Origin: Trichuris trichiura
Lineage: Eukaryota > Nematoda > Enoplea > Trichinellida > Trichuridae
DNA: 64,000 nt
Assembly (NCBI GenBank): GCA_037903355.1
Contig: JBAJFE010000005.1
Location: forward strand, 868,001 to 932,000
Reading direction: 5' to 3'
This document shows, in pieces, positions 25,401 to 39,000 of this stretch. Under the pieces are notes generated by a model that saw only the letters and a program-made list of their open reading frames with translations, was not told the DNA's origin and ran no database searches. How positions within the stretch are numbered: the first letter of the stretch is position 1; every line of letters starts with the position of its first letter. Position numbers and translations under genes: made by a program.

Positions 25401-28400
25401 TTTGACCAATAGTTACTATTGATATGTTTTGCCGATACGTTGAAGTGGCAAAGATTTGCTTATAGGGTCGCAACGGATATTCAAAGTTGGAAAACAGACG
25501 CGACAACTCAATTAAGTATTCTGAATTGACAATCAACAAGGCCACACGTAGAGTTCGGCGCAACTTGTCGCTACGCATCAAACGAAAGTGAGCCAACTAA
25601 TAAATATGACTTCCCTAACGGAGACAAAAGTAAAGAGTAGTACACTTTTGATTTTTTGGAATTTCTCCTTGCAAGGACGCCCTATTGAGATGGAAAAGGG
25701 CGGACCTGGCGACACTAAGGCGACCAAAATCGACATGTCTTCTCCGAGGGAGACAAAAAGTTGAGAAACAAATAGGGGTGCCGATTGTTTGGACGCTTGC
25801 TTTACCGATTGTTGGCAAGAATATATCGTCAAGCGATTCCCGCCGGACAGAATATGGAACGGCCGATGGACCAACAAGAAGACGAATAACGGCGGAGGTT
25901 TCCGCTGGAAGAAAAAAAATTCCTTCGCGTCATGAGTAGCCCTATTGAAGGTTACAAAGGCAAGTCGATAAATTAGGAACGAAAATGGATTTAGAGAGAG
26001 AGTGGAGAAAAGTTGAAAAGCGACCAACCCGACTGGCCAAGAGATCGCAATTGAGCAGCAACACTGTTTTCCGTCAATGACAGGTCGAAAACGACAAGGG
26101 CGCTTGAAACATAAACCCAACGGGCAACCCGATCGGCCCGAAGCGACTGTCGCTACTACGAAGACTGGAAGAATAGTCAACAATCTTTCCCGGCGCGCGG
26201 CCAAGTTCCAAAGCGAAGCCCGCGCGCACGCTAAGCGGAAATCAACGAAAACTTGCTTTCTTTCGCTCGGGCTTAAGCAACGCCGCCCACAATCAGCCAA
26301 AGGAATTTTGTTTTGCAATCTGTTGACAACGCTTCCCTTCAGCAGCCAAGTTGATTAGATAATTTACAAAGCTGCGGACCTAATTTATGTAAGCAAAAAG
26401 TTAGTAGGACGTATTAAGTCGAGTTTTACGGATTGGTCGTCGAACTATATTCATAAAGTGGATCGCCAGCTCACCCCAAGCGGCAACAAGGCAAGTTAAG
26501 ACACGCTTCGGATGATACAATCGGAAGACGCACCTGTCACTAGGTGAACACTTCGTCATGGCCCACGTTTAATGATGCCTCGCGACTTGCGCTCTTTCTA
26601 GGACATGTAATGATGCCATCACAGGTGTCTCCACCTTACCTGCGCGCGGAAGGACTATCCTGGGCGCGACGCGCTGAGGGCTAAGCGCAAGTTTAAAAAC
26701 ATGCGCAAAATGCGAGCCATCATCTTGACGTTGTCTTCGAAGATAACGAAACGTTGAACAGTTGTATCGATAAATGAACTCACACCATTCCAAGTTGTTG
26801 GTCGATTACGCCAGCACAGACGATCGTTGCGAAGAAAAAAGATCGCACGGGCAAATCAAGTCTGAAGGCGAAGTTCAACCGGTAATAAAAAAGAAGAAGA
26901 AGAAAGGACCTACGCTAGCCTCCGTCCGCTAGCGCAACTTAGGCTGTCTGCGGCTGGCAAGTCGACTTGTTAAAATAAATTGACACGAGCTCGCTGGCTT
27001 TGAGAAAAAAAGAACGGAGGAGAAATTCGAACGATTTTGATAATTAAGTAATAGAACACACAAGGAGGCTGAGAAGCTATAGGCGACAAGAAGAAAACTA
27101 AGCTATTGGATGAGAAATAACTCGTAGACGCAACGCAACCAACAATTGCGAACGATGAAGAGATGCGCACGTGATAGGATAAAATGTCACTCCGATGACA
27201 GAATGAATCGTTAAGCCGTTTATAAAATTGACGAATAGATTAGCAGGAATTAGGGAGAAGGAAGAGCGGATCGAAGTTCAAACTGCACTGCATATGAGGA
27301 GTAGTCGCAAATCGACCATCGCAGCAGCATCTCGCTTGAGAAAACCTTATTTTCTCACTTGCAGGGAAAAAACATCGTCCGCAAAGGCCTTCGTGCTTAA
27401 CCAAGCTAGGCGAGGTCGGTAGGTGAGAAAATTATAAGTTGCATACCGGAAGTTTATCCAGCCTGCGTCGACTCTATTGTTAACCACTGTGGGCCTTTGA
27501 TGGGCATTGATGACTAATCGATCCCAAACGAACAGCTCACTCATCGACAGGTGACTACTAGTACTACTACTACTATTACTAGGCGGAAGAATAGAGCATC
27601 GATGACAAGTTGCCGCGCACTGATGATTGCTAAGCCTAAGAAACAGCAAATTTTGATTAGTCCATTCGCCTGTCGAAACAAAAGACCTATTTAAGAAAGT
27701 GGAGCGCGAAGACAGGTTGCCACTCGATAAGGAAATGGAAAAGGGAGAAAATTCGGCTCGAATTAGCTCTTAGCGTTTCTCTGCAGACTCCTCCCGCCGA
27801 CGGCGGCAAGGCGACTACGCAAACCTATAAAAATAAGGAAAAAAATAATCGCATCTTCACCAACGGACACAAGCGTGACAGGAGAGCGCCGACTAACATG
27901 CTTCGTCCATCTGTGCCGGTTTCGGCGAAGCGGACAAAGCCGCAAGAAGAAAATGTGGACATGCTCTACGTACTTTTTTTTTAAAAAAAGGTCGTCACAT
28001 TCGAGGAGGATCGAATTGGCTTACGAAAAAAAATTGAAAAGCGCGTCAGGTCGACGTCGACCGACTAGACCACTCCAGGTGAGCAAAGGAAAAGATGGAT
28101 TACGTCGTCATGAATAAAACATAGAACGACCGCCATTCCAGCCGGGAAGTCTTAATTAGGCAACGGTAGTTAGTAGCAATCGCATGGAGGGATCGCGGCA
28201 AGCGCCTTCGGCTTGGCAAATTTCAACGCCGCCGCAAGCCTAGGCAGTACGCGCTATTCAAAACCGCATCTCGAGTATGATGACACAACAACCTACGCGA
28301 ATAAGTGCTCCGACTGCCAAAAGAGCGGAGGCGAACCGCCAACAATGGCGCACATTCAACTTTTCTCATTTCGAGTAACTTACCAACCGACGATACTTCA

Positions 28401-31400
28401 ATGCGCTTCCAATCAAATTTCCATTTCGAGTTGGCGGAGGGGAACGACTTCCGAGAGCGGTAACAATGAAAAGTCAAAATCGGGGTCCGGACTGGCAACT
28501 TTCTACAATTTAACAAAAGATTTCCGACCCGACTTCACACCATCCGCATCGTAGTTGCGTTCCGGGCAAACTACAATGTTCGAACGCTTTATGGGAAATG
28601 ATGATGATGAGGGAATTCATTGAAACAAGGTGAATTCTCTTCAATGGTAAGTTAAGCACGTTGATACGCGTTAGCCAAAGGAAGGTATGACAAAAGGAAA
28701 ATAAGCTGAATTTTTTTTTGATTAGCATGGGACCAACAGCAAGCGTGCTTTTAGCTGAAGTATAAATAAGGACAGGCAGTAAGGGAGCCATTCGAGACGC
28801 GCGGCAACGAATGGGCGAAAAGCGAAACGACCACCCAAGAGGCCAAATACGACCATCCTCTAATGGAACACGGCTCATTGATGGACGTTAAGAGGCAAAG
28901 GAATACGCGCGCGGTGCCCACGAACTTTCGCGGCCGAAGCAGAAGGCATTGATCAAGCGGCCGTTTAGGGCCCAAGAAGAGAGATTCGAGACTTGTCAAA
29001 TGCTAACTCTTCAATTGTGGCCAAGTTGGATATGACCAATGCAATTAGCCAAACTCCCGTGGAGACCCTGTCGTAGGCGCTGAGAAAGAGCCAATAACTA
29101 TCCATTCATCAGCTTGTGACGGTCGGCTAAAATGAGACGACAAGTCCGCAGGAAGAACAATCGCCGTCAAAGGGCGCGACAGGAAATTCCGCCCATGCAG
29201 AACATACAGTAGGAATGACGCGAATTATTCATGAGAGGGGCAGCTCAACGATTACGGACGTTAATGAGCAACCGGACAGACTTTTTAAACATCGTATCCC
29301 CTTCCGGCCAGCCGGCTGCTGCTAGTAGGCTTTCTAACATTTTTACACAACTGGCTAGTAGCAAGTGATAGTAAGAGTCGTAATCCCAAGTGAATGAAGT
29401 CATTGAGAAACGGAAGTTGCATGCAAATAAGCAACAATTGATCAAGCTGCTAGAATTCGTCTTCTCGAAGTGTATATCAATGGAATTTGGGCATTCCGAA
29501 AAATCAAGCAGCCAGAAAACAACAACCAAAGCCACATGCGCAACGGCTATGACCAGTTGGCCAAGATGCTATTCGCTTTGCCGACACGTACGGCATTTCT
29601 CCCGAACTTGCCAATTCCAAGCAAGCAAAATAGCTGCCGTCAAAATTTCCAAGCTAATGACTAGCCAACAGGTTCCGCTGGTTCCGGTCGCCGCCTAACG
29701 TTAGCCTTGCTTCAGTTGGTCGCTGTTGAGAATCAATACTCTTCGACATAGGAGGACGACGGCAACAGAAGTCAAAGAGCTTAAAGCTACTAGTACCATT
29801 CTGTCTGGCACAGCTGGCAATTTGTCAAGGTGACGAGCAAAAGTTTGACTCGATCGAATCTGGGGCGGTCACCTGCATTTTACGAAATCGTAAGACCAAA
29901 AATGGGCAAGAAAACAAAACGATGGGATACACGAGCGCGCCTCCAAGCCAACATTCTACATTAAAGGATTAGCATATGCTAATTGGCACGCCAGCCAGGC
30001 TAAACTATCGTCGGCGGAATGTCGTGAAAACAAAATCGGCACTTATACTTACGATGAATAAAGGAATATATATCAATGACGAGAGAAGTCCCATTCACGC
30101 ACTGGCTTCGGGCGACTTTTCGTGTCGCTTCAGACATTATTGACCGTCCCCGAAGCGAGCGTAAAAACAATAGCGCCTAACGCAAAGGGACAGCGGAATA
30201 TTGCAATAACCGGATGTTTACTACAACCAGCAAGCAGGGACGGATGGTGGCAATAGATCACGTGCTTAACTTGCTCCGAAGTATCGCGCTGCGTCGTTGG
30301 GCGCGAAAACGACATAGCGTACGGTGGGAAGTTTGAAACAGCCAACGACCAAGTCAAGTGATTACAAAAGCTTGGTCACTCAAAGGGTGATCCCGACAGA
30401 ATCGTAATGCAAGTCGTTACGATTCCGCGGATGAGACGCACTTTCAATTAGCCCGAATTTCGAACAACGTACTAAAAGCTACCGACAAGTGAAGGTCGTA
30501 AAGTTCGATGCGCGCAGGGAGACGCTTTTGGAAATTGTTACACAGCCCGGTCAAACTGTTAGCGACCAGTGCTTATTGCTGCCCGTCTCGTTTGACGACA
30601 AAATAGACCCTAAAGACGTTGATGAAACGAGTCGTACCGGCATGAAGGACAGCCGCGAAGTTTGCAGCTCATTTATACTGTCGAGCCGAATCGACTACTG
30701 CCCACTTTGATAGTAGCAACGAAAGTGAACAGCACTATGCTGTCGAAGCAGGCAGAGCTCACATCTAAGCAACCAGTTCTACTTGGGGCGCGAATTCCAT
30801 CGTCGCCGCCAACTGACTTTCGTCCGTAACCACATAGATGCTTCATTCCGCAGATTGACCGAATGCTCCAGTTGCCAACGAGGGTTAACAGGCCAATGCA
30901 AACAAGAGAAATGAACACTGCAGAGATTAGCGACAAAGGGACAAGACAAGCCTGCATAGCGACCGTCATTCCTAATGCCATAGGCTTAAGATTCTTAGCA
31001 TTAAAAAAAAAGAGATAAGAAGAAGAAGAACAGCGCGATCCTACCGCCAACGCGCGCGCTGCCGGGCAAGCGCGCACCTAAAATGAATTTTACCATTGTC
31101 TTACGTCTATCCCTTCAAAAGGGCGCCAACGTCAGAAAAAACGACTTGACGCGTATGTAGACCACGTTAGTACGAAAAGCGTTCTACCGCGTAACGTTTG
31201 ACCACCCGAGGTTTAAATGACCTTCTACGCAAGTTAATGCGTTGAAGGTCGTCATATATTTTTGTTTTGAAAATATCACCTCCTAATTGGGAGACTGCTC
31301 TTTTAAAGGCTTGTTTGCGGGAAGGGCCCCCAGATACCCTGCGCCCATTACTTACTGCTCGGTTGGAGGTAAGCAAGTAACAATGACGGATCAGATCGTC

Positions 31401-34400
31401 CCTTATTCCAAAGGTAGCTGCGTATGCGACTTCTTTAAGAGCAGTGCTCTTCCTTCTTGAACCGGTAAGCAGTTGAGCAGTAGGAAAGTTGGAGATGACT
31501 AAGACGAGATTCATAACATTAAGCTAATGAAGTCGAAATGGCGCGTCCATAGAAAGTCAATGCCACAAAGTATATCGAGGATCGTCTGCTTTTCTGAGCA
31601 GACGACAAGCGAGACAGTCTGCGTCTTTCAAAAGACCCAAACCGAGGAGGACAAGCGGACGACCAGTGGAAAGATGGTCTGTCTCAACTGCGTTGCCCGG
31701 TAGAGCGACTCTTGACTTCGACAGGTTTGGACAAACAATGAAAGCAAATTGGCCATTCGCCAGCGTACAGCGCCGCCAGTAGTATACAAATGATGCACGT
31801 TGGCCGAAATGAATGAACGCGGCCAATGAACGTTGCAAAGAGTCGACAACCAACAATAAAATCATCCTTAACATTCACGACATAAAATTGACCGTGCAAA
31901 GACTGACTGACTGATCAATCGAAAAGACGCGGTGTCTACGCAGAAACTGAATGTCACAAAAGCTTAACTTGACGAACAATTAAGCTCTACCAGCGGACGA
32001 TTGTTCTACAATGCTGACAGTAAAGGCATGCTGCTGCTTCGGCCTGTACACGATGACGAAATTCTTTCAATGCTTTGACCATTTTTTAATACGCTGGCCA
32101 GGCTGCACGCAACGATGGAAGAAAACTTCATTACTTTGCCATGACTGTCAAAAGCTCATTCGCTGACACGCATTAATTAATACATAAATACTATAACCGA
32201 TGCCTTACCTGCTGTGACGAAGCACTGAAGAACTGTGAAACGCGCCAAAAGCGGATAGTATGTACTGTAGCTTGATAGAGATTAGTTCGCCAAAGCAATT
32301 ATTCTATGCACTTGAAAAAGGAAGAAGCCATAAAGCGTAATTTAATATATACCACTCATTGCCATATTAGGTATCGGCTGATACGATTGCGCTTTGCAAC
32401 GCGAAACCACCTTGCTCGGCTGAGCTGTCGACTAAAACTGTTCGGCATTCATGCAAAGCTCATTAATTTACGTCTTCCTTTCAATCACGCGAATTCCTGC
32501 ATTCCTATTAAGGCTTAGTGCTACCGTTGAGATGATTAATTCTGGCCGGCATGAACAGGTCGAACGGCGGTTGCGAAGGTAAATTGTCTGAAAAATTTGA
32601 AGCTACGGCAATTGGAAAAAGTCTCCTTGCTTGGCTCATTATTCACCGTACTTAGCGGGTCGGCAGTTATTGATATTAATTACTCGGCTTGTACGAACTC
32701 GATTAAGTAGCGCAAAACAATCTTGCAAGTTTCAAAGCAAAAAGCGTTGCCCACTGTCGACACGCTGACCGCCGGTGGTTGTTTCTTTCTTAATATGGAA
32801 AAATGCACGTTCGGAAAACGGAGTCGAGACATCTGAAAGCCATGAAGCGTAACTATACCAGCTTAAAGTTTACTCTGAAGGCGTGGACAAAAAATTTTCT
32901 TTCAGCGCATTGAGCTGACTCTCCGCGAGCCTAACTTTCGGATGGCCAAGTCGCTACTGCCGGCTTTTAATTCGTAGGCAAAAATGTATGCAGCAATGGC
33001 CGTTGGAAAAAAAACTGTAACCTCATCGATGTGTCAGTAATCACAATTAAGCAATGGACAGATAATAATAACAGTAGACAGGCAATAAAAGGCGAATGCA
33101 TTAACTCAGCCTTAGGACACGTGCCGAACAACTATTGCTTCAACGATTAACCTTGAAATAAGGACGGGTTATTATCCCGTTTTTATGGTCACCCGAATCC
33201 CATTAAAAGTAGCAGCGATCGAATATAGCTCATCGTCAACAGGTGGGTAGAAAACAATGGAGAGAAAAAGCACACGCGGCTCCTACGATTCGGTGGGAGC
33301 CCAAAGGGCGGCGACGATTCCGCGCGCGTAAGCTTATTGTCGACCCTCTCGAAAGGAAGAATGAAAATTTTTGTCCTTACGTTATCTGGTCGATCAACTT
33401 GCAAACAGACCAGACAGGTTTTTGCATAACCAATTGTCCAGTTTAAAATTAACACGGCAACTCGGCCTTCAGGGCGTTCCGACGAGGTGTCGAAGGATGA
33501 CAGCTTGTCAACAACGCTTTCAATCGAGCCTTCGTTATTGCGAAAGGATTCACCCCTTCGAACGTAATGAAAATGGAAAGTTGAATTAAAAGTTCCGCCT
33601 TAATTGGATGATCAAGTTGACTCTGAATAGCACGAAGAGAAGCTTCTCGCCTGCGTACGTTTCTAACCTACTCAACAAAGTTAATTCGCCTATCCTCTTT
33701 TGTCCTCTCCGAGACGAAGAGACAAAGATGGCTTAAGCGTAAAAGAATAAGCGCAACTTACTCTGATCAGTTCCAACTTGACGTAGGCTAAACAGCGCCG
33801 CGGTGAAAAGTCACGAATGTGTGACGTTTACAGTTAAGAAGTTCACTTCTCTCAACTGCTGATACTCTTAACGTGACGGCAAATAAACGTCTGTGCTACA
33901 AGCGAGCTTTGACCGTATCAGCGGTAAAAACTCAATTTCGAAAACGTGTAGCAACGAAGGCAAAAGCATTGGTCTCATGCAAACCTATTACTTTAAGCCA
34001 TCTCGTTCACAATGGACGCTTCGGACGAACGTCACCGCAATGAAAGAAATGCTGCTTCGTGAGTTTGACAACGGACATGCGTCCACGTGAAGGATATTCA
34101 AGTGACCGTCAATTGCTGGTCATTTCCAATAATCAGTAATGCAATTAGCAGCAAACAGGTTCAACCGAAAGAGCGCTGGCGGATTTGTTGCTCTCGTTGT
34201 TAGGAAGTGACACCCTTGGGACGACGACTACGCTTTTCATAATACAGCCGTAGGAACATCGTGAAAACCGAACACAGCTCATTCCATACCAAGTAGACCG
34301 ATCAGTGTTACGACAATTATGGCGTAATAGTACGGATGTCTGACGCGTTACTTATTAATTTTGCATTAAGCAATTTCTGCACATTCATTCTTTAACCATA

Positions 34401-35684
34401 CGTCGCCGTTGTCTTGGAAATGCTTCATGCAAATTAGCATTTCGATGACAAGAAATAAAGTCACTTTAGTATCCCCATTGTTTTCTCGAATTGAATTATG
34501 CAAAGCGTGCACATCCTCCCAAGAGTGCCGCTTCCGCGCAATGACAGCAACAAATCTGCCCATGCTCTTTCGGTTGACCTTCTCGGCTCTTAATTGTATT
34601 ACTAGCTACTGGAAACGACTGCGACATTTCGCTGGTCAGTTGAATAACTTTCAGGCGGGCTGCGTAATCACTGCAAAATTTACGGGCTAGAGACGTTCAT
34701 TCAGATGATTTAACGTAATGGTACGGTATGAGACAATGCTTTTTTTTAGGTTGTGAAGTGTTTTGAAAACTGAGTTGTCAGCATGCGGAGGCGGAATGAC
34801 TGTAGTTAAGATGAAGCATCAATTTCACTATAATGTGCAATAAGCGAACACAATTTCAGAGAAGTACAGCTCGAATAGATGGTGAGTTTTCGTCCTTGCT
34901 TTCCGCTCATAACAGCGACTGAGCGATGTAGTCTTTTCAGAGTATATAGACAGCTTTGTTTTGATAAAATTATTCACGGCAAGCACATGTCTGAGATACG
35001 ACATGAAAATTAACTATGTACGCATAGAGCTATGGATAACTTGCTAGGAATGAAATATTCGCTTTCATTGTAGTTAAATTGATAAATTTCACTTCAAAGG
35101 AAAACATGAAATTTCTGTCGCGCAAAAGGCATTAAAAAAGTGACTATGTTTGATGTGCTTTAGTCTACACCTGTTCCTTGCCTCAGAGTTACAATAACTG
35201 CGCTGCTGCAACCTTCGACAAACCGTCTATCGCTTGTAATCTTAAAAAAATCAAGTACATAAAGACTTACCTGTACAAGTAATATAGCAGCGTTGTTTAA
35301 ACACTTTCACAAGTGTTAGCCCGGTCTGAAGATAGAAAAAAAGAAGAAAGACGCAACGATTCTAAGTTCAGATGAAATCTTACTTTGATCGTCGTCACTT
35401 CACATGCGGTCAACTCATATAGTCGAAAGCCAGTAGTTTCCTTAAAAAGATTAAACTGACGTAGCGGTATACAACAACTTTTGCAAACAAAGTTCCAGCA
35501 GGCACTTCATTATGAAAACTTATAGTTCCGTACCAAGAGATCATATCTTCAACAGGCATATTAACCTTTGCGCTTTGGCAAAATTGCTCCTCAAGTCGCT
35601 AGTTTCCGGCTGACCAACTTGCCAATTTTTTATTCAATGTTGCGATTCATATTCATGCAGTTCAATCTTTCCAACCATGCTGAA
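22409..35684. other. Large region without a convincing gene, first part
   Basis: Upstream DNA of the SIPA1-like gene and beyond. Many short and a few medium open frames occur on both strands. The longest (25578-26318, minus, 246 codons) lacks recognisable domains. The AT content varies; the 22.4-31 kb part is somewhat richer in GC, which lengthens chance open frames. Non-coding 5' exons or regulatory DNA of the SIPA1-like gene could lie here. I could not identify any. Confidence 0.45.
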
Positions 35685-35895
35685 TTATGTTTGGTTTCCA
35701 ATTACAGGCATGTCACGTAATGAGAAGACGAGTTTTCCATTGTCGTACGTCGACAAATCAGGGGGCTCTTTGACAGCGTCATTGCTAGGCATAGACATAT
35801 AAGGTATGATCAGCTTGCCAGTAAGTCTTTTAGTCAAAATCTGTCTGCCATAGCTGACAGTCAATCGGACGACGTTGGCACCATACGCATACCAG
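35685..35895 (-). CDS. Candidate terminal exon of an unrecognised protein
   Basis: On the minus strand an acceptor-like GGTTTTTTCAG is followed at 35895 by an open exon to the stop at 35685. It would encode about 69 residues (WYAYGANVVRLTVSYGRQ, then LTKRLTGKLIIPYMSMP, ending MPVIGNQT). The sequence has the composition of a real globular protein, but I do not recognise a family. Further upstream exons were not found; the same frame stays open upstream to about 36051 without a splice. It could be a chance frame. Confidence 0.2.
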
Positions 35896-36017
35896 CTGAA
35901 AAAACCAAAAGCGACTATATTAGCAAAATACGCGAACAAATGGCTACTACAACGCAAAACAAGGACGGTGCCAGCAGGTTTATAAGCTAAAGGCGTTGAG
36001 GTAACATGTGCACGCAC

Positions 36018-39000
36018 ATTGTCGTTTAATGCAAAACTATTCTAGACGGAAGATTATCACTTTTGTTCACAGGGGAGCAAGAAGGCTGAAATATCTTAAA
36101 AATAAACCAAAGTCTTGAGCGCAATGCAAAATTGAACCATAGGCTGCTGGATTAACCTGACAGCATGAAATGTTCTTATGCCCTCTCATACAATGAAATT
36201 TAAAGTTAGCTCTACTTACAGTAACAGCTTAGTGGTTACTTTTACCTAGAAGCTGTTAAGCCTATAGATATATCATTTTAAAAAAAAGCAGTAAGGCATG
36301 CGGACGAAGCGAGCCGTAAAGCTGAATGTCAAAACATAGACCCAAGTTGTGCGCAACCAAGAAATGTGAGCTCATCGAATCCAATGAGCTCATTTTGCAT
36401 CACTTATGAGATGTTGCAATAAAATTATTTGAAAAGCAATAGTAAAAGTAATTGCGTTGAAAATTTTTCTTTCTTGCAATTCTCCATAAGATTATTGCAA
36501 ACAATTGCCTTGCAAGTAGCCAATACAAGCAGGGGGAACCAACCCAGTTATGAATTATCTTTTTTATCAAATGCTTCAATGAGAGCAAAAGGAAGTTCCG
36601 TTTTACCGAAAGGAAGAGGCGTTAATTTTACAAAATCTTTTGCCGGCGTAATCAAAGCCGCTTGTCAACTAAACGACCGATAGGAGAAGTAACGACGAGC
36701 GTTTTGAAAAATACAAAGCTTTCCAAAGCGGATGAACTCAAAATATACGTCGGAGAAATTAAAGAGCTAAAAGTCTTCAAACTGTTTCTGAAGCCTTCAG
36801 GCTGCATTAGACAGTATACAAATTTATAAAAAAAAGGGAAAGATTTCCCTAACAAAGAGCCTGCATGACGTCGCAGAACCCTATTGGTTTAAAACTGAAT
36901 ATTTATGCCAAAAAAAGAGAGGGACAATGAAATTGTGCCGAAGCAAACGCAATGCGATTTACTGAGCGTTTATGCGCGCGTCGTACGTTTTAAACGAACG
37001 ATGTGCCAGGACTAACCTTTCTTCCGCCTTCAGTGTCAAACTGAGTGAAAAAAATTTAGAAAACGAGGAATATTACAGTTTCTACCAAACAACTTTTGTC
37101 TGCAGCATTGATAAATCGTAAAATTTCTCGCACTCGTTTGACAAACCCATATTTATGAAGTTTAAGAAATAAAAGAGGCAGAAGAAAAGCTATTCAAATC
37201 CATTAATGCCTCAACAGCTTTCAAAGGGTTTAGATTATAAGACTGAAGCTCGGAATCCCGAATTGTCATACCGTCGAACAGAAACCGAGCAGTCAGTCTT
37301 TGTATGGGTTTAGACGGCAAAAGAAAAAGTTTCATTTTCGAATAGGAGGGAAGAACTCAGGTTTGGCGGAATTACTTGAATTTAAAATTCCGCCGCCATT
37401 CAAAAATCCAGAAGACCCTTGAAGCTCACTTACAGGGGCGCAGAAATGAATGCTGCAACGAAAAGATATCTTCTCGGCAAACTATGACTACGCAGCCAGA
37501 ATAGAAACTCATCTGTCGTAAACGTTTGGTCAACTGCACCTCTAAACCACATTTAAAATTTGACTTTCAGGATTTGGACCTGTTTATAGTTGCCTCCCAT
37601 TACAAGACGTTCCCTTTCGGGAATGAAACCGGTGCAACGGTTTTATTCGTTGTGGTATTTTTTCCTGTTCGCCAATACGAGAATTTGAAATTTCGTTTAA
37701 TTCAGATGATTCGTTATTTTGACTTTCGATCTTGTTTTAAGTCATTTAAAATAACTGGAAATGGCGAAAGCGGTTCCAAGAAATTATTAAATTATAATTA
37801 ACAGAAGCCCATCGTAATCCAAACACAGTAAAGAAATGAACTGAAGCTGAACATTTTAGAAGAGTTAGCCTACTGAGAACGCTGAACTTAAACACTGCAG
37901 CCAAGTATGTAGCTTAGCGGTGTTGTAGTACATTAGCGCCTAAGAAAGATGCTCAAAGAAAAAAAGTTTTCGAATTTCTCTTTACCTAAAAGTAAGGCAA
38001 CTTCAACTACCTTGAACGAAGCGCGGAAGAAACTATTAATATTATTCTTGAAGAACAATGTGTTTGCGCTGACCATAAAATGCATAATAAGTTTTTTAAA
38101 AAGAATTTCTTTGAATTTTCTCCTCACAATCAATAAAGATCCGAGTGCAGCCAGCGATGAGTGTGACTATGTACGATCATTCCAGAACATGAAAGCCGGA
38201 ACTTTCAACCTGCACTGATTCAGGACAAAAACTGAACATTGGCACTATTCATTAAAAAGGAGGAAATAACTTCGGCGTTGATTGCGCTCCACAGCTCATA
38301 CTATTTAATTAATGCAAACTGTTCGGTAGAGAGTTGAGCTTAAAGGAGCGTCACCATACTGTATCAAGCGAAAATCAGGTAACAATTAAACTTGAAAATT
38401 AGCTAACACCAAAGTGGTCACTGCTTTCCACGAGCAGGAGCTCAAGAGAGTAGAAGACGGATTCTCAAATTTAAAAAAAAACATTTTCGAGCGAACAACA
38501 TTATTCTATAAATGATAGAATTACTGCTCTGCTTAGCAGCTGCTAAAACAAAGTAGAATGATGCAAAACTCTTAGCAGAGCAGGCAGAGGGCAAGGACAA
38601 AGCTAATACGTACAAAACAGTTATCAGTACACATTTTTTAAAAAAATTAATCGCTACTTCCGCTCAGTGGCCAATAAATAAAACAATATTTCCGCCTTCC
38701 CTTTTTCACATAGAAAAATAGCCTCCAACTCTTGAATTTTGAACGTAAAGTGTTAAAACAAAAACTCTGCGGAGGAATTTGCCACCGTTGCCTCAAGCAA
38801 AACACTCAGAGCTCGCGATCTTGCAAAATGTGCACATATGCAATACACAGCAACAGTATGCGGAATATACCGCTTCAAAACAGCTTTCAAACGCGGATTA
38901 AGTTCGCAGCATTTCAAAAGAATATTTTTCCTACGAGATAATGCAAATGGGATTACGCAAAGCCATACTGGCAAAGAGCCAAGAATTACAGTCACACAAA

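Noticed and set aside
30673..31077. 134-codon minus frame with a possible membrane segment
   Set aside because: One hydrophobic run in an otherwise unrecognisable frame; no splice-bounded neighbours or family signature.
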